Assembly: GCF_910592395.1 (NCBI RefSeq) | Contig: NC_088325.1 | Coordinates: 6,477,501-6,541,500, forward strand | Length of the DNA stretch: 64,000 nt | Source: Lineus longissimus | Taxonomy: Eukaryota > Nemertea > Pilidiophora > Heteronemertea > Lineidae | Reading direction: 5' to 3' | Shown here: positions 59,752 to 64,000 of the stretch, piece after piece | Position numbering within the stretch: position 1 is the stretch's first letter | Layout: each line of letters begins with the position of its first letter | Made by a program: the position numbers and the translations under genes | The notes under the pieces: generated by a model | The model's input: only the letters and a program-made list of their open reading frames with translations | Databases searched by the model: none | What the model was told of the DNA's origin: nothing

Positions 59752-61292
59752 GGTCAATTCAAGGTTCGCCAGCTGTATTGAACATTACAGATGTTATTGC
59801 CAAATATCTTACCAAATCAGGCCAATTTCAGCAGGGCTTTGATGGAGTGTATTCTCGAGTTAAGGCGCTGCTTTACACAATGAAACGTTTTCCAATTAAA
59901 CAAGGTTTCCCACGGTCTATAGGAAATTAGTGATATTTCTAGCGGGGAAATCAAGAGTGCAAAGATGGACTAAATTGAAGCTGGCTGTGTTGTTGCTTCC
60001 CTGGTGATAATATTACAGTGGATCGCCCGGAGGCAGAAACTAGGTGCATATCATACTCGATCAGTAATAACCAAAAACTCACGTGTCATTTATTGACGAG
60101 ACACTCTGCGTCACTACACGCCCTATAGCCGCATCACAAAAGCATTGCGCCTAACACATTTTAGTTCAATAAACCAATAAACAAACACGATTGGTAGACG
60201 TGATACGGCCGATTCAAAGGAACACACCGTTTTCATACGATCTACTTTAGGAGATGGACACCTTTAGCCCATTTCGAAACTAACGTATTCACTTATCTTA
60301 AAGGGAATGGCCCGCCAAAAAATGGGGAGTTTTGGACGGCCCGGTCAAAACCTTAGGCGGGAATAAGGTTTCATTGATAAATATAAGGAGTTTCAAGGCC
60401 CCCAAATCACTTGTAAGGTTCAATAGATACTGGCCTTTCATTGGTTTACCGTCTGCGTATCATTTACATACTCTCATTTTGAAAAATATGACAATATTTA
60501 CGATCACGTTATTGATTTTTGCAACATTTTCGGTAACGCGCCCCTTGCGGATCTGTAAGGTACCATTCGGATGCTTGAAAAATGCTTGTCTCGTCGATTC
60601 GCTCGCGGATAAACGCATCAGGCTGACTGCAGCAACTTTTAATTGTTGGAGACAGAGAAGGAAGGAATATAATTATCAGTTTGATGAAAACTTTGCAAAG
60701 TTTCTTCTTGGGACTCGAAATCCATACTACTATTCTCTCCATTTTCCATTTTCTCCTCTCTCCAACTCACTACTATCGCTATTGACTGCGTAACATACAC
60801 TAACATTCTTTCGCTATCATTGCTAACTTCATTTACTAGAACACTGGGCTCTTTGTAGCCGATTATGTAACCCATAGTGGAAACACCTGACAGCGCCGCC
60901 CGGCATGATCCACTTGCTACTGGCATATTTATAACTCGTAGTAAATAAGGTTGTAAAAATATGCAAATGAGATGCCGTATATGGAAACCATGACGTCACT
61001 AAGCAGTTCTTATTTCTGCTACGGGTGGCGCTGTTGCTTGCTTCTGGAGGCGCTATTCAACCTCTTTAACTTGGGAACGAGGTGATTCTGGTAAGATATC
61101 TGTTGAACTACTCAATTTGCGGGCAAATGTAAGACGGCTTTATTTTTCTTATTTTGCGTTCGAACGTATGATGAAAAGCATTCCAGAGGTGGAGGGGTAC
61201 ACAACGTCACTCAGACAAATTGAGGAAGAAAAAACCCTGAAAAAAAACCTCGGTAAAATCCGTTCATTTATCAACGGACGTATACATCTGTG
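59752..61292. other. Intergenic with a weak ORF
   Basis: A plus-strand ORF at 60332-60793 contains an internal Met (60488) followed by a signal-peptide-like start (MTIFTITLLIFATFSV) and three Cys, about 101 aa. No family is recognised and there is no splice or promoter support. Otherwise nothing clear. Confidence 0.3.
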
Positions 61293-61343
61293 ATGGATCC
61301 TTCCGCTCTCGCCAAAGAACCGTGCCCCTCTCCCCCGTCCGAG
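61293..61343 (+). CDS. Possible first coding exon of a plus-strand gene
   Basis: ATG GAT CCT TCC begins a 17-codon frame (MDPSALAKEPCPSPPSE) that ends at a strong donor GAG|GTAAGA. A 41-codon upstream ORF (61168-61293) ends in TGATGG, so its stop overlaps this ATG. The downstream exon is not identified: splicing to the poly-C acceptor at 61398 gives a stop after ten codons. The rest of such a gene would lie beyond the window. Weak evidence. Confidence 0.2.
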
Positions 61344-64000
61344 GTAAGAGCCTTCGACCCTCAAATGTCTGCAACCCCCCCCCCCCTTCCAACTCCAGGA
61401 CGTTCCTACGGGCCTACGTTATCGAGTCTAACATGTCTCAGGATTCGGTTACCGCGGTAGTAGGTCAGTTTGATGCGTCGGCGTCGGTTGTCCTAGATCT
61501 TAAAGGTGACAAGGGCAAATTTCAAAAGAGAAAAAAAGCTCAAACAAACGATTATTTGCTCTGGTGAAAATTTTGATGGCCAAAACGACAGGAAAACAAT
61601 TTTCATTTACTTTAATTGCACTTTTCTACGCTAATGTGGTACGTTGCTTTTTGAACCTCTCTAATGTGTCTTCGTGGTAATTGGCCTGTACGAGACTACA
61701 CAAACACAGACGGGATTGATAAGCTGGTGCCAAAACCGTGTTGTGATTGTTTGTTTATTTAATGGACACGAGTGAGATATGGTTAACACCTGTTTACCAT
61801 TATTTGTTATGCATGATTAATGGTAGAATTTGATATAATAAGCTACAACATAGGTGTAGCCAGTAGTCGTGGTTGGGCACGGCCTACATTGGGGTAGAAT
61901 ATTAAAAAATGATCAAATATATGTAGCATGTAATATTTAGAAAATTGAGAGGGAAGTCTTATCAGTTTTGGAAAACGATCACCCGTCACCTCAAACATCA
62001 AATCAAATCAAAAATGGAAATCTTACTCTAAAAGGAACATTCATCGGGGGAGATGTCACATTCAGTGAAGCATCTAATCGCACACCGACCACGCCCGTTT
62101 ACGGACCGCGCGATTTTTCTCCAAGGTTGCGCTACTGATCGCATTCCTGGCGCGTGGGCTGTGAAAATGAAAATCAATAGATTTCAAATGACATAAATAA
62201 ACTCCATCATAACATAACAATATAGCACGGGGTAGTCTATTCTTTCGGTCTCATCTGACCCAGTTTAGTGGGAACTCAATATTGTACTGCTCTACAGAGT
62301 TGCGTTTCTCAGCGAACACAAAATATCGTATTTGCTCGAGCATGAAGTCGTTAAACTGCAGGGTTTATGTACGGAAATACATAGGATGTGCACTATCGAA
62401 GGCGTTTAAGTAGGTTACTACTATTATCCCCCCAAGTAAGTCATTTGACCATACATGCCATATGCGCCCTTAAAAAGGTTGTTGTGGGCCTTCTCTTGCG
62501 TGTCGGGTCAAGACCATCACTCCGGCCTTGTGCGACATACTTCATGCCAACTCCACGGATTATCAACCCGTTTTCATATGTGTGCCTTTAAAAGCTTTAT
62601 TATCAGGAATAATAAATAATATCGCATATACAACGTTTTGTGGACCTATGTGACTAACTGGTCGATCCATGTATGTATTAGTGACATATATATGGACTTC
62701 CCACCGGCAACGCGGAACTACCTATATACACAGTGACATGGACCTGATGTAAATGACGAGCTATTATGAAACTGCTGTCTACAGTCGCACTGCTATAAGG
62801 ATTGCGCCTATGGTTTTGTGCTTAGATGCCGTTGTGAGACTGGATATAAAATTATGAATATTTGGAGAGAGAGGAATCTATGATGTGCATACATAAGTGC
62901 GAATTATTGGATGTACCGTAAGATGTACCCTCGTTTGATGGCACTATTCGATGACGGAACTAAAATTAATGGATAAAAGCATATGTGTGTTTCTTAAGTC
63001 ATATTAATGGATTATAATGGGAGAACAACGCAAGTTTAGGGCCTACACGAAAGCGCATACCTAGGTATGTATACACTGTAAGAGCAGTGTAAAAATGTTT
63101 TGATAATAAATGGGTTGCGAAATTCGCGCTGCCATTTCGAATTGCCAATTATTCATACAAATTCCACACGCAAAGGGAATTTCCATTGACATTATCAAGT
63201 ATTGGCCTAACTACAGAATTCGGACAAGATATTGTTCGGAGGCCATGCAGAGCACAAGTGGCAACGTCCTCCAGGGAATACTTTTACCTTTTTGAGGATT
63301 TTGGATTCTTAGATTGGCAAAATGGAGTCACTACAGTTCAGTTTCACCTCAACCAGCTGTATGTAGAGTGTCTTCATGGTCAGCCATGTTGGAGGGCAGA
63401 ACAATGATTTGTCTTGCCTGACTTAACTGAATCAAATGCTGTTATGGTCATAAGGGCTTGCTTTCTTTTGACAGCATGGCAGGTGATGACGTCACGTGAA
63501 ACCACTCTGAAACAAATGCTCAACACAATGTTCGGGTTGTGTACATTTGCCTGTGTATTGAGCATTTTGTTGTTGTTACTCTCCAGCCCACTTTTTAATG
63601 TGGTTAGCTATCAAAATCATTGATGTCATGAACATTGAAAGATATGAACAACTTGTTGAACATGTTCAAGTAGATTTTTTTTAAAGTTTGTCTATCAAAA
63701 ATATTTAAGTACTTTTGGTTCTCTGTAAACTCCACTTGTGAGAGCATGTGGGCATGCGGGTAAGTTAAGGGTGATAACCTGATAACAAATAAAAAGGTTG
63801 CAGGTATTTTTGCACACCATGTATTGTTTGTGTTTGTGCATGTTTGAGAGGGCTTGTCTAAAACGAACATTTACTGGATTAAAGAAGTAGGCCTATGTGT
63901 CCTGAACAAAAGCATTATGCTGTCTTGACCATTTGGGCTTGCTTTCTTTTATTTTGTCTGTCCCTCCACATTGGGAGGTGATGACATCATGTGAAACCAC
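61344..64000. other. Right end of the window, no gene recognised
   Basis: A C-run acceptor-like tract at 61375-61398, then unremarkable DNA. A direct repeat of about 75 bp is present at 63432-63502 and 63908-64000 (GGGCTTGCTTTCTTTT ... GGTGATGACGTCACGTGAAA and its variant). Several short ORFs without motifs. Confidence 0.4.

Noticed and set aside
1-64000. CRISPR array, bacterial operon or phage region
   Set aside because: No direct-repeat/spacer pattern of that kind; intron-containing animal genes and eukaryotic transposons throughout.

Overview
This is a window of animal nuclear DNA, not bacterial. Its genes are split by GT-AG introns and it is packed with eukaryotic transposable elements. 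The genes (ETHE1, ANAPC13, a FAM234-family gene) are conserved across animals. Compact exons, long repeat-filled introns, frequent ACATGTA-type words and tandem repeats ending in GAC microsatellites suggest a marine invertebrate, most likely a lophotrochozoan (mollusc, brachiopod or annelid grade). The phylum cannot be fixed from this window alone.

Layout. 1-4.4 kb is a pile of minus-strand retroelement remains: a non-LTR LINE joined to a Gypsy-type gag-pol fragment, with a Harbinger-like DNA transposon inserted in the LINE. 4.5-5.7 kb holds the 3' end of an unrecognised plus-strand gene. 6.7-8.7 kb is a decayed Tc1/mariner-like element split by a CR1-like LINE. 8.8-16.8 kb is ETHE1 (minus, six coding exons, 309 aa), whose third intron-bearing gap (exon 2 to exon 3) carries a 1.9 kb tandem-repeat element. 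18.59-18.82 kb is ANAPC13 (plus, one coding exon), divergent from ETHE1. 19-26.8 kb is intergenic DNA with many small transposons. 26.9-47.1 kb is a FAM234 (ITFG3-like) gene (minus, 13 coding exons, 1117 aa). It has one oversized basic exon, and one intron holds a 3.66 kb TTAA-flanked Kolobok/Mutator-type transposon with a long transposase ORF. 47-56 kb is repeat-rich, with a second Gypsy remnant and a striking 20-bp-period minisatellite. 56.08-56.89 kb is a two-exon gene for a cysteine-rich two-pass membrane protein (plus). 57-64 kb holds fold-back elements, another copy of the tandem-repeat family and weak candidate exons.

The host genes are not an operon or pathway. ETHE1 is a mitochondrial persulfide dioxygenase, ANAPC13 is a cell-cycle ubiquitin-ligase subunit, and FAM234 is a membrane protein with an FG-GAP-like ectodomain. 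The main story of the window is layered transposon activity. Several insertions keep target-site duplications clear enough to order the events. Exon boundaries were set by eye from splice signals, reading-frame phase and family knowledge. No database search was run.
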